Source: Solanum dulcamara (Eukaryota; Streptophyta; Magnoliopsida; Solanales; Solanaceae). From it: 64,000 bases of DNA. The translations under genes and the position numbers were made by a program. The notes below the pieces were generated by a model. The model saw nothing but the letters and a program-made list of their open reading frames with translations, did no database searches and was not told the DNA's origin. The first letter of the stretch is position 1. The number at the start of each line of letters is the position of its first letter. Below, one piece after another: positions 31,991 to 43,247 of this stretch. The stretch spans positions 10,815,256 to 10,879,255 of the forward strand of contig NC_077248.1 in NCBI RefSeq assembly GCF_947179165.1. Direction: 5' to 3'.

Positions 31991-34900
31991 AGGTTCTCGG
32001 GGAGGCAGGTCAGGAGACAGAGTCGATGTGCAGGGTAGAGGAGCCTAGGCCCATTTTTATGCAGCTCTAGCTAGAGTAGAGGCTGAGGCCTCGGACGATG
32101 TAATCACATATATGGTTTTCTTATGCCACAAGCCCACATCCAATTTATTTGATCCAGGCTCTATATATTCTTACATATCTATTTATTGTTCCCCTCAGCT
32201 GAGTATAAGCCAAGAGCCATTAGTTTAGTCATTGCATGTTTCGACCCCAGTAGGTGATTTTTTAGTAGTGGATCAGGTCTTGAGATCCTGTGTGGTCACT
32301 ATACAGGGGCGTGACACCAGGTTTGATCTCATTTTGCTTGGTATGGTGAATTTAAATTTGATTCTAGACATGGACTGGTTATAACCTTACCGTACGGTCT
32401 TGGATTGCAATGCCAAGACCGTTACCTTAGCCATGCCTGATATTCCACTGGTGGTGTGGCAGAGCTCTTGTAGTCGCACACCAGTTGGGGTGATCTCTTT
32501 TGTTTGGGTCAGGATGTTAGTGTCTAGCGGGTGTTTGGCATACTTGGCTTGTGTTAGAGATGTAAGTAGGGAGGGCTCTACAATTGATTTAGTACCTACC
32601 ATCTGAGAGTTTGCAGCTATATTTACTGTCGATCTGCCTGGCTTCCCTCTTGATCGCAATATTAACTTCGCTATTGATATAGAGCCAGGGACTCATTCTA
32701 TTTCTATCCCACTGTACCATATGTTCCCCGCAGAGCTCAAGGAGCTCAGTGTTCAATTTCAGGATCTCTTGGATAAGGGATTCATTCAGCCTAGTGTATC
32801 ACCTTGGGGTGCTCCAGTCCTATTCGTTAAGAAGAAGGACGGTACTAGGCGAATGTGCATTATTTATAGGCAGCTGAACAAGGTGACGATGATGAACTGT
32901 ACCCCATGCCTAGGATTAATGACCTATTCAACCAACTTTAGGGTGTCGTGGTGTTTTCTAAGATCGATTTGAGATCAGCCTACCACCAGTAAAGGATTAG
33001 GGCAGCGGACATCCCTAAGACCGAATTTAGGACTCGTTACAAACACTACGAGTTCCTAGTGATGTCTTTTGGTTTGACTAGCGCCCCTACCGCATTCATG
33101 GAGTTGATGACCCAAGTGTTATATTCTTCATCAATGACATTCTGGTATACTCATGGAGTCAGAAGGAGCATGAGCAACATTTGAGAGTAGTGCTCCAGTC
33201 TTTGAGAGATCAGCAACTTTATGTCAAGTTCTTAAAGTGCTAGTTTTGGCTTAAGTCCATAGCATTCTTGGGGCACGTGGTGTCGAAGAATGGCATTATG
33301 ATAGATCCGGCGAAGATTAAGGCTATTTGTTATTGGGCCAGACCCACCTTTATGACTGAGATTCGTAGCTTCGTCGGATTGGCAAGGTACTACAGGCATT
33401 TTATTGAGGGGATTTCTACTATAGCGGCGCCTCTAACTCATTTGACTCACCAGGATATCCCTTTTGTGTGGTCGGAGGAGTGTAAGAGGAGCTTTCTGAG
33501 GCTTAAGGAGTTGCTTACCACCACTCCTATATTGACCTTTCTAGTTGAGGATGAGGGATTCACTATTTATTGTGGCGCATCTGGCGTTGGTTTGGGTTGT
33601 ATACTGATGCAGCAGGGTCAGGTTATTGCTTATGCATCGAGGCATCTTAAGTTGCACGAGCGCAACTACTGCACTTATGACTTAGAGTTAGCGGCGGTGG
33701 TTTTTATGCTTAAGATTTGGAGGCACTACCTATATGGAGTTCGATGAGAGATTTACACTGATCACAGGAGCCTTCAGTACATTATGAGCTAGAGGGATCT
33801 TAATTTGAGACAACGCTAAGACAGAGGGATCTTAATTTGATGCAACACCGCTGGATTAATCTCCTAGCGGACTATGACCTCCCTATTCTCTACATCCAGG
33901 TAAGGCAAGTGCAGTAGCGGACGCCTTCAGTCAGAAGGCGGTAAGTATAGGTAGTCTAGCCTTCCTTTCTACTATGGAGTGACCATTATTTTTGGACATC
34001 CAGTCCTTAGCTAACCGGATGATTCGACTTGATATTTCTAATTCTCAGTGTGTGTTAGCTTATGTGGGAGCTCAATCATCTCTGTTGGATCGAATTCACA
34101 ACCGCCAGTTTGAGGATGAGGAGTTAGTTGCATTGCAAGATTGGGTTTTAGGAGGTGATGTTGTTCTGGCTAACGTAGATTCAGATGGGGTTTTGAGGTT
34201 TGGTGGTCGACTTTGTGTTCCCAGAGTAGGGGGCTTGATTCAGATTATCCTTAGCGAGGCCCACGACTCCAGATATTCTATCCACCCAAGCACCTCTAGG
34301 ATGTATCATGACTTGAGGTAGCATTACTGGTAGAGCGGTATGAGGAGAGATATTGCGGATTATGTGTTGCGTTGCTTGAGTTATCAGCAGGTTAAGGGCG
34401 AGTATTTGGGGTCTAGTGGCGAGCTTCAGAGATTACCTATTCCCAAGTGGAAATGGGAAAGGATCTCTATGGATTTCATTGTGGGGTTGCCTCGCACTTC
34501 TCGTAGTCTTGATAGCATTTAGTTCATCATGGATCGATTGACCAAGCCAGCATACTTTCTTCCCATTCATACTTCCTACAGTGCTGAGAGGTTAACCCAT
34601 ATTTACATTTGGGAGGTGGTTCGCCTTCATGGTGTGCCTGTTTCTATCATCTCAGACTAGGGCTCACAGTTCACATCTAGCTTTTGGAAGACTTTTCAGG
34701 TGGAGCTGGGTACCCGTGTCAACCTTAGCATACCTTTTCACCCACAGACTGATGGTCAATTAGAGCACTTCATACAGGTTCTTGAGGATATGTTGCGGGC
34801 TTGTGTTATGGATTTTCGGGGTCAGTAGGATCAATTCTTGCCCTTGGCGGAGTTTGTGTACAACAACAGCTACCACTCCAGTATTCAAATGGCCCAATTT

Positions 34901-35106
34901 GAGGACTTATATGGTAGACGTTGTCGCTCTCCAGTTGGTTGGTTTGAATCTATGGAGCCCAGGTCACGCGGTATAGACTTGATGCAGGAGGCCTTAGATC
35001 ATGTGAGGGTAATTTAGGATAGGCTCATGACATCTCAGAGTAGACATCGGAGCTATGCGGATCATAGGCGTCAACCATTAAGGTTTGTCATTGGTGACAG
35101 ATTATT
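31991..35106 (+). pseudogene. Chromovirus pol, first part (protease to integrase)
   Basis: Protease: LFDPGSIYSYIS near 32148. Reverse transcriptase 32721-33260: [31 protein letters not shown] in a shifted frame, [11 protein letters not shown], and active-site text FINDILVYS in place of YIDDILVYS. RNase H 33268-33950: [29 protein letters not shown]. Integrase: HHCC zinc region (34260-34400), core with MDFIVGLP, DRLTKPAYF and HGVPVSIISD. Many stops are TAG where CAG or TGG is expected. The protein is cut at 35106 by the inserted 35107-39770 element and resumes at 39776. Confidence 0.9.
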
Positions 35107-36598
35107 TGTAACACCCCAGAATTTTTTTCGCAAAGACTCGAACCTTTCTCCACGTGTGGGTAGACTCGGACCGGAGGACTTGTAATTCTACACATGAGTT
35201 AGGATCAATTCCTAAGTAATTAAAGAGTGTTAGAGGTAATGTGGGGTCATAAGGGATCCTTAGAACCAAGCTAAGTCCAAAAGATTCGTCGTGGCTAAGT
35301 TTTAGGATGAGTTCATATAAGGGGTCGACTTCTAACGACCCTATCTTTTGAAATATGAAGAACTGGGTGGCCCATGAACTATCAAATTAAAGATCGTCGA
35401 GTCTTCTTTCCAAGGCCACCAAGAATGTACATTTTGGAGTTTGGAGTCAAAAGATATTGCGATCCTAAGACGAACTAGCACGGCAGGAATTTCATTTTGG
35501 GCCTGGGTTGCAACTGCTGGGGAAAGGGCCTTGGAGCTGTAAGGGCGTGACGTGCCACTATCGCGCCAGGAACATGCCTCAGTAGTTTGGTCCTTGGCGC
35601 GACACGCCACTAAAAGGTGTGCAGGGTTTTTCAAGCCAATTTCTAGAACCTAGAAAATATTGGCCTTGGCGTTGTAAGGGTGTGACGCGCCACTATCGCG
35701 CCAAGAATGTGCCTCAGTAGTTTGGTCCTTGGCGCGGCGCGCCACTACGAGGTGTGCAGGTTTTAGGTGTAATCAGCCTGGCGCTGCAAGTGCGCGATGC
35801 GCTACTATCACGGCAGGTGCAGTTTTAGCCTATTTTCAAAACTTTTGAGAAAGGGTAATTTGGGAACTTACCCAAATTATATATGTATCACCCTAATCCA
35901 TTTTGAGCTCATATGTTCAGCCTCCTCTCTCTCTCTAAAACCCCTAGGAGCTTCTCTCTCTCTCTTCTTCTTCTTCTTCTCTAAATCCTTCTCCAACAAA
36001 GATTGCCTTCAAGAGCTTCAAGAATTCAAGCCTTTCATTGAAGACCTAACATCAAGGTTTCTTCAAATTCTTCAAACAAGGTATGTAAGGATAATCTAAA
36101 ATATGGATTGAGTTCTTCCATATGCCCATAGATGTGTTGGTTAGGAGTTGTGAAAGAGTTGCACCTTCTAGAAAGGTTTTCTTGAAAGTTTTCCCTAAAC
36201 TATGGAATGTTTTTAGATACAAATGGTTGATTGATGATTTTAATGACTTGAGTTCCTAAATAGTTATTCTTCATATTATTAACTACAAATTTATCTTTGT
36301 ATATAGATTTATAGGTATTGACGATATTCTTGAGTTGAGTTTTGTTGAGAGTATGGGTTCATGTTTCATTCACATGAACCCAAGATGAGATTTCTTATCA
36401 TAAATGTCTTGAGGTTGAGATGGATAGTTGTGTGTATATATGTATTGATTAGAATGAAAAGAATGAATTGGTTAGTCAAGAATGTCCGTTTGCTTCTATA
36501 AAATGAACGAATATGTGATCAGGCTATGTGGTTTACTTGGGAGCCAGAAATGGTTTCTGAGTGCCGGTTATGCCTAGGGTACCTCCCTAAGCGTGAAA
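35107..36598 (+). repeat. 5' LTR of the non-autonomous element
   Basis: Begins TGTAACACCCCAG. The terminal CA of the partner has changed to AA here. It holds the GC-rich block 35545-35820 (two units about 130 bp apart with CCTCAGTAGTTTGGTCCTTG), a TATA-like AAATTATATATGTATCACC (35873 on), a CT-rich leader and a donor-like CAAGGTATGTAAGG near 36078. Compared with LTR 1161-4236 it lacks the segment equivalent to about 2290-4140. Confidence 0.9.
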
Positions 36599-36602
36599 AA
36601 TA

Positions 36603-36614
36603 TGGTATCAGAGC
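36603..36614 (+). other. Primer binding site of the non-autonomous element
   Basis: TGGTATCAGAGC, a perfect match to the initiator-methionine tRNA complement, four bases after the LTR. Confidence 0.9.
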
Positions 36615-38265
36615 ACAGAGTTCAAGTGTCCTAGGGAGTCTATGAAACCGTGTCTAGTAGAGTCTTGCTTATGGGTGTGTTATGCACCACACTTATAACC
36701 AGGAGGCTATAGGACATTAAGAATTGTTTCTCTTCTTTCATATTCTAGATTCGTGCGATAGAGTTTAACTCTATGAATGTTCCCTTATGATTCGTGCGTT
36801 GCTCATATCCGTTCGACCACCCCTCATACTCAAGGTAGTTGAAACAGTAAGTATGTGATTCTTATTAATGAGTTAAGATAAAGTCTTGAGGAAGGGAAGA
36901 GATGGCACAAGGCTTGAGAGGAGCCGACTACTGTGCTTAACTATATTGATCTAAAAGGACGTACTCTCATTCGTATAGATCGTGCATTGAGTCAGAGCGA
37001 GATGTATCCTATAATCTTATCTCTATATCTTGATTTGAATGTCACCTTCGAGGGGGAAGTTGCGTATCTAAGTGATAAGTCTCACCATTCAAGGGGATGT
37101 GGTTTGAGGTATGGTGAGCTATGGTTGGTAGAATGATTTTAGAGGTAGGAAGAGGGAGTTAAAGGAGTAGAATTGAAGTAGTAAGAATGGTGGTTGATTG
37201 AGTCATACAACTAGGGTGAAGTATCTATAAGGTGAGTAATGAGGTGTAATGAATAATTGTAATAGTGCTAGTTTTAAGATTTGATTTGGTAGGCTTGACA
37301 CGATGTATGTGAGAGATTAAGATATTAGCTTGAGAGAAGTGTGTGCTATGAATGGAGGGGTATGTGACCCTCAGATGTAAATAGTGAATTGAGTCTAAGT
37401 CATATGGTAAGAAGAGGCTTAAGAGGTGTATATGAAACAGTATAGATTTGAATGAGGTTCTAATTTTGTGAGTCGCTTTGAGTGACTAGTTAGTGTCCTT
37501 TAGTTGATGCCTTTAAGCTAAGGGGGAGATAATAGGGTAATGAGCCAAAGTAAGTCTTGAGCTTTCGATAGTGATGAGTTGTCCAAGATGATAGTAGACG
37601 GAGTTGAGCGAGAGTAGATGAGGGAGAGTGAGTGCTTCCCAATTGTGATAGTTGTGTTGTACTTGTCTAGTCGAGGATAAATGTGTGGAAGAGGAGCGAG
37701 GTGAGACCTTGTGAGGCGCGATAGATAGGTAAAAGTATGTTAGTATGTCTCTAGGTGAGAGCTTATACAATAATGGAGGTAGAAGTATTAAGGTAAGCCT
37801 GGGAATTCTTAGATGTGAGTGAGGTAGTTAGAGTGATAAGCTTGAGTGTATGATTGTCACTGTGAGAGTGATGGTAGTAGGCTAACGATTGCATTTGGGG
37901 GAAAGATTGGAGGTACATGAAGGGTGTTATGAGGCTTGGAAAGGAGGGGAAGTTTGGACACCGATATATTGACCTCATAAAATGGTGAAGAGGATTGGGA
38001 ATGTCACTCGTGAATTGGAATTCGACGGTTAAGGATGTAGATGTTTGAATGATTCGGTTGATGGAGTTTCGATGTTCTATTCGTGCCAAATGAAGAGAAT
38101 GATGAAGGTGATGCCCCTATTCCTGAGTTGAAATGATTTGCTATTCTTGAGTTTGAATAGTCAATTGTCTAAATTGCTCGATTGGTTGATTTGATTGAGT
38201 TTTAATTTTTATTCGTGCCTCGATTCCACCATTGGTTTACTCATCATTCGAGGACGAATGATCCC
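36615..38265 (+). other. Interior of non-autonomous element, no known domain
   Basis: No retroviral-type motif was found in six frames. The longest plus-strand frame is 36933-37136 (67 codons). Two minus-strand frames, 38089-37763 (108 codons) and 37770-37513 (85 codons), overlap by 8 bases; neither resembles a known family. The segment probably carries packaging and priming signals rather than protein. The leader preserves the text that normally precedes gag in related chromoviruses. Confidence 0.7.
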
Positions 38266-38278
38266 AAGGGGGAGATAA
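38266..38278 (+). other. Polypurine tract of the non-autonomous element
   Basis: AAGGGGGAGATAA ends one base before the 3' LTR TG. It looks functional. Confidence 0.9.
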
Positions 38279-39770
38279 TGTAACACCCCGGAATTTTTTT
38301 CGCAAAGACTCGAACCTTTCTCCACATGTGGGTAGACTCGGACCAAAGGACTTGTAATTCTACACATGAGTTAGGATCAATTCCTAAGTAATTAAAGAAT
38401 GTTAGAGGTGATGTGGGGTCATAAGGGATCCTTAGAACCAAGCTAAGTCCAAAAGATTCATCGTGGCTAAGTTTTAGGATGAGTTCATATAAGGGGTTGA
38501 CTTCTAACGACCCTATCTTTTGAAATATGAAGAAGTGGGTGGCCCACGACCTACCAAATTAAAGGTCATCGAGTCTTCTTTCCAACTCTACCAAGAATGT
38601 ATGTTTTGAGTTTGGAGTCAAAAGATATTGCGATCCTAAGACGAACTAGCACGGCAGGAATTTCATTTTGGGCCTGGGTTGCAACTACTGGGGAAAGGGC
38701 CTTGGCGCTGTAAGGGCACGATGCACCACTATCACGCCAGGAACATGCCTTAGTAGTTTGGTCCTTGGCGCGACGCGCCACTAAAAGGTGTGCAGGGTTT
38801 TTCAAGCCAATTTCCAGAACCTAGAAAATATTGGCCTTGGCGCTGTAAGGGCGTGACGCGCCACTATCGCGCCAAGAATGTGCCTCAGTAGTTTGGTCCT
38901 TGGCGCGGTGCGCCACTACGAGGTGTGCAGGTTTTAGGCGTAATCAGCCTGGTGCTGCAAGGGCGCGACACGCTACTTTTGCGCTAGGTGCATTTTTAGC
39001 CTATTTTCAGAACTTTTGAGGAAGGGTAATTTGGGAACTTACCCAAATTATATATGTATCACCCTAATCCATTTTGAGCTCATATTTTCAGCCCCCTCTC
39101 TCTCTCTAAAAGCCTTAGGAGCTTCTCTCTCTCTCTTCTTCTTCTTCTTCTCTAAATCCTTCTCCAACAAAGATTGCCTTCAAGAGCTTCAAGAATTCAA
39201 GCCTTTCATTGAAGACCTAACATCAAGATTTCTTCAAAGTCTTCAAACAAGGTATGTAAGGATAACCTAAAATATGGATTGAGTTCTTCCATATGCCCAT
39301 AGATGTGTTGGTTAGGAGTTGTGAAAGAGTTGCACCTTCTAGAAAGGTTTTCTTGAAAGTTTTCCCTAAACTATAAAATGTTTTTAGATACAAATGGTTG
39401 ATTAATGATTTTAATGACTTGAGTTCCTAAATAGTTATTCTTCATATTATTAACTACAAATATATCTTTGTATATAGATTTATAGGTATTGACGATATTC
39501 TTGAGTTGAGTTTTGTTGAGAGTATGGGTTCATGTTTCATTCACATGAACCCAAGATGAGATTTCTTGTCATAAATGTCTTGAGGTTGAGATGGATAGTT
39601 GTGTGTATATATATATTGATTGGAATGAAAAGAATGAATTGGTTAGTCAAGAATGTCCGTTTGCTTCTATAAAATGAACGGATGTGTGATCAGGCTATGT
39701 GGTTCGCTTGAGAGCTAGAAATGGTTTCTGAGTGCTGGTTACTTCTAGGGTACCCTCTCAGGGCGTAACA
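38279..39770 (+). repeat. 3' LTR of the non-autonomous element
   Basis: Same length as the 5' LTR and nearly the same text, with scattered substitutions, and ends GGGCGTAACA. It carries the same GC-rich block (38700-38990), CT-rich leader and GTATGTAAGG motif (near 39252). Open frames such as 39016-39270 are leader shadows also present in the 5' LTR. Confidence 0.9.
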
Positions 39771-39775
39771 TTATT

Positions 39776-40193
39776 CCTCCGTGTATCTTCTATGAAGGGC
39801 ATGATGAGGTTTGGGAGGCGAGACAAGCTTAGCCCCAGGTATATTGGTCCTTTTGAGATATTGAGGATAGTTGGCGAGGTCGCATATGAGTTAGCTTTTC
39901 CCTCGGCCTTTTCTACTATCCATCCAGTTTTCCATGTTTTGATGCTGCGCTGGTATGTTCCAGACGAGTCTCATGTACTTTAGTATGACTCGGTTGACTT
40001 GGATGATCGTTTGAGCTATACTAAGGAGTCGGTTGCTATTTTGGCTAGAGATGTCAGACAGTTGTGTTCCAGACCCATTCCTATAGTTAAGGTCAGTTGG
40101 AGGCATCATCCAGTCGAGGAGGATACCTGGGAGACCGAGCATGAGATGCGGACACAATTCCCCATCTTATTTGAGCCTTTAGGTACTTCTTGA
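39776..40193 (+). pseudogene. Chromovirus pol, integrase C-terminus and chromodomain
   Basis: Resumes the integrase exactly where 35106 stops: [20 protein letters not shown], then HPVFHVLMLRWYVPDESHV, the conserved GPF/Y module. After one TAG it continues to a chromodomain-like tail with VKVSWRHHPVEEDTWETE and MRTQFPILF. Such tails direct integration to heterochromatin. The stop is the TGA after LGTS near 40191. Confidence 0.88.
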
Positions 40194-40234
40194 CACATAC
40201 TTTCGCGGATGAAAGGTCTTTTAGTAGTAGATAT

Positions 40235-41800
40235 TATAATGACCCTCTAGGCTATTTTTGAATTTAAGCATTCATTCTGTTGTTTAAAGCACTCCTGTAA
40301 TGACCTAAGTCAATTATGACTTACTGGCTCTGACTGTTCGGTCGCCTGGTCGTTCATTTGGGTTTTAGACCTATTTCTCAGTTTTAAAGCTTTTATAACT
40401 TGAAAAGTTAACTTCGGATATAACTTCAGGAAATGACCTTAGATTGAAATTTTGATGGTTTCATCAGCTCCGAAATGGCCAAATTAGGCTAATAGCAGGG
40501 TCGGTATGAGTATCGAGGCAATCGGTACGAGTTTAAGACCACTTGGAACTTTTGTCTTTATTGTATAGTAATATAATAACACAAAATTATAAAAATACAT
40601 TAATAGTTTGAAATATTTACAAATATGATTAAAGAAAATCATAATAGTTGACTTTGGTCAACATTCTTGGAAAACGCGCTCGAATGAAAATTCTGAGAGC
40701 GCGGTTAGTTCTAGAATGTCGGATTTGGTTTAGAATGATCCTTCGTTCGCTTCCCGAGGCCTCCAGTCTAATTCCAAGGCCCGTTGTGGAAATAGGCTCC
40801 AAATGGCACTTGGGTGTGGGACCATTTTTCGCTAAAATGACCTCGTATGAGAATTTTGAATGCGCCATTGAGTCCGAAATAGTGAATTAGGTGGGGTAAC
40901 AAATCTCGTTTACGCACACGGAGTTTCGAACGAATCTCGAGCACCCTGTCGGAGGTTTTGGCATGCTAAGCTTGTTTTTGCACCAGTTGTATCTAGTGCC
41001 ATTTCTTAAGAGACCTCTGGTTGCTAAAGCGGGTGTCACTTAAGCGGCCAGGGACTTGATAAAGCGACATACCCTGGTGAGCGAGTATCTCTTAAGCGAC
41101 AGCCCTGTCGCTAAAGCGACTGGTCTCTTAAGCGATTGGTTGCTTAAGTGACCAGGCGTCGCTAAAGCGAGGCCCACCTTTTAGGTGGGTGTCGATCTTT
41201 CTTAAGAATCATTTTTCAGATTTTAAACCAAATTTCAAACTTGGTTTTCTTCTTCAATTCTTGGGTGATTCAAAAGGCTATTTTGTGTAAAAAATGTAAG
41301 GGAACCCAGTGGTGTGTTCAAAATTAGAACTTGAGGCTTCCTTTGAGGTAATTTCCCTGTTTTCCTACGTTTCTAAGTTCTTAAGCCTTGTAGTTGATTA
41401 TGAATACATTATGGTGTTGGGGCTGATTTGGTGTAGGAATTGTGCTCCCGTGTGGAACATGAGCTGGATTTATCCGTCTTCTTCTGTACATATATTTTGC
41501 CCGTCTTTTGCTTTTCGAGACAGCTCTGTTTTTGTGGTCCACTTTTGGGACTTGTACTTTTTATTAGCAGCTCTGTACATGTGACTTCCAGGTTCTTTGA
41601 GGGATCCTTTTTGTCTGTATATATATTTAGTTGTTTCTGCCCGTTCATTATATATCCCTATTATTACTTTACTGTTTTAGATTAGATTGCAAGTCTTCTA
41701 CCCCGAAATCTCATTACTTGCACTTCTGGGATATGGATCGGTTTGCCTACTGGTAGGTCATAGTATGCACCAACATGATATGAGAAATCGGGTCTTGACA
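40235..41800 (+). mobile_element. 3' LTR of the chromovirus
   Basis: Begins TATAATGACCCTC (TG changed to TA) and ends GGGTCTTGACA, followed by the AATGA duplication (41801-41805). It carries the GTCGCTAAAGCGA / CTTAAGCGAC block at 40990-41195. Relative to the 5' LTR it has a deletion at GAGCTG near 41460, an extra AT-rich piece near 40560-40640, and retains about 220 bp near its start that the 5' LTR has lost. The 41309-41685 frames are LTR shadows. Confidence 0.88.
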
Positions 41801-42403
41801 AATGATCACCCACCAACAATTACCGGTTCTAGGAATCAAATTACAAGTTTAGGGAGTAAATTACTTACCTTTAGCACAAATTGGAATGGAAACCAATAGA
41901 GAATTGCCCTAGGTCGCTTTTGATCTTCTAAGAACGAAGTGGGAATGAAATAAACTATTCTGGGGTTTTTTCGACTTTAAATTTCATCTATCCCACCACA
42001 GCAGCACCATCCCACCCTGGCGGTCCTGTCACAGCAGCTTCAGCACAGACCACGCTAAGTAAAATGGGCATCACCTTTTGCTCCGAACTTCAAATGAGGC
42101 AAATTCGGTGGCATTGGAAAGAAGACTCATAGACCTTTAATTTTATAGGCCATGGGACACCTAATTCATTATAAGCTCAGAGATATGGTCGTTTGAAGTA
42201 GACCTTAGTTGAACTCAAGTCCAAAACTAAATTGGAAAGACACTTTCAGCTCAAATTTGAAATAGGAGTATAGCACGACCTTAATTCATAACTAATGCAC
42301 TCACATACCAAGGTATTGATCCTAAGCTTATGATGAATGAGATTTGTATACCTTTACCGCAAATATTTTTAGGTAACGACGAGATAGGTCGTTATAATTT
42401 TCC

Positions 42404-42947
42404 ATATATTTTATTTTAGGAGTCTTTTTCTAATTCTTCTATTCATTTATTTTAGGAGTCTACCTTAATTCTACTACCACTTCTTACCATATATTTTAGA
42501 ACTCTTTTATTTTTCCTTCCCATATATTTTAGGAGTCAATATTATAAAGATAATCGAATAGTAATTTAATAAAAATTAATTAATTTAGAAGTGTCTTCTA
42601 AACTTAGGAATTCAAGTATTAGTAGAAAATCTTTTCCTAATTTTTTGACTTTTTTGGCCATATATTTTTTTGGACTTTTTTTGGGCCTATTATTTTGGAA
42701 CGCCTAATTTTTTGGACTTTTTTGGCCATATAGATTTTACTGGACGTTATTTTTGTTTTTGTGTGTGTATGTGTTTTTTTAACCTTTTTTGCCTATTTTT
42801 TTTGGACGTTGATGACTATGCTTTTTTGGGCCTATTTTTGTGGACCTTTTTGGACTTTTTAAAAAGGGAAAATTACCCTTTTACACATATTAAGATGCTA
42901 TATTTATTTTTATTCCCTACTACACCAAAGAATTTCCAAAATCCCTC
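42404..42947. repeat. T-rich imperfect repeats on CATATATTTTAGGAGTC
   Basis: Continues the repeat family at 24005-24320 and turns into T-rich text with GGACTTTTTTGGCCATATA words. The 117-codon frame over it is low-complexity F-rich translation of T runs. Confidence 0.6.
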
Positions 42948-43247
42948 TTTTTCCTTTCTCTCTCTCTCCCTCACTGATTCATCCGCCTCCTCCTTTATCC
43001 TCGCCCTAATTTGCTCTAGTTAATTTGATCCTCTTCAACCGTTAATCAATTTCAAGGTTTCAACTAAGGTATATTTTAATCTTTCCTTATATGGAATTTC
43101 ACTTCATTCTTATTCAATCTGATTTCTCCTAAAATTTGTATCTTTTGATTTCTTCTGTAAATCTTTGAAAAATCTTCTAAAAATTTTATCATTTGCTTTC
43201 TTCTGTAAATCTTTCTATTTTTGTTTCTCATACCTTCAATGATACAT

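Larger units (their letters stand above)
35107..39770 (+). mobile_element. Non-autonomous LTR element (LARD-like), nested in integrase
   Basis: The complete element is bounded by TG at 35107 and CA at 39770, with identical TTATT duplications at 35102-35106 and 39771-39775. It has two 1492-bp direct LTRs, an intact primer site and a polypurine tract. The 1680-bp interior has no gag, protease, reverse transcriptase or integrase. It must have been moved by enzymes of another element. The leader and 3' text (AGAGTCTTGCTTATGGGTGT; TTCGAGGACGAATGATCCCA) are those of Tekay/Del-type chromoviruses, so those are the likely helpers. If the element and one TTATT are ignored, the host integrase frame is continuous. 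Confidence 0.92.
25710..42396 (-). mobile_element. Solo gypsy LTR, split by a chromovirus (outermost nest layer)
   Basis: The left part 25710-27742 begins (plus) TGTCACAATCTAACC. The right part 41806-42396 ends GAGATAGGTCGTTATA, which on the minus strand corresponds to the usual start TGTAACGACC with one change. Flanks are CTTTT (25705-25709) and ATTTT (42397-42401), one mismatch. The summed length is about 2.6 kb, matching the solo LTR at 50060-52639. The right part shares with LTR 10616-13071 the phrase GCATTGGAAAGAAGACTCAT or variants and has the GC-rich block near 41992-42035. The chromovirus with TSD AATGA sits inside. Confidence 0.8.

Noticed and set aside
35797..36099. 100-codon frame rich in Ser, Leu and Phe
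   Set aside because: Translation of the CT-rich LTR leader; the same frame appears at 39016-39270 in the other LTR.
42670..43023. 117-codon Phe-rich frame
   Set aside because: Product of T-rich repeats; no domain and no start context.
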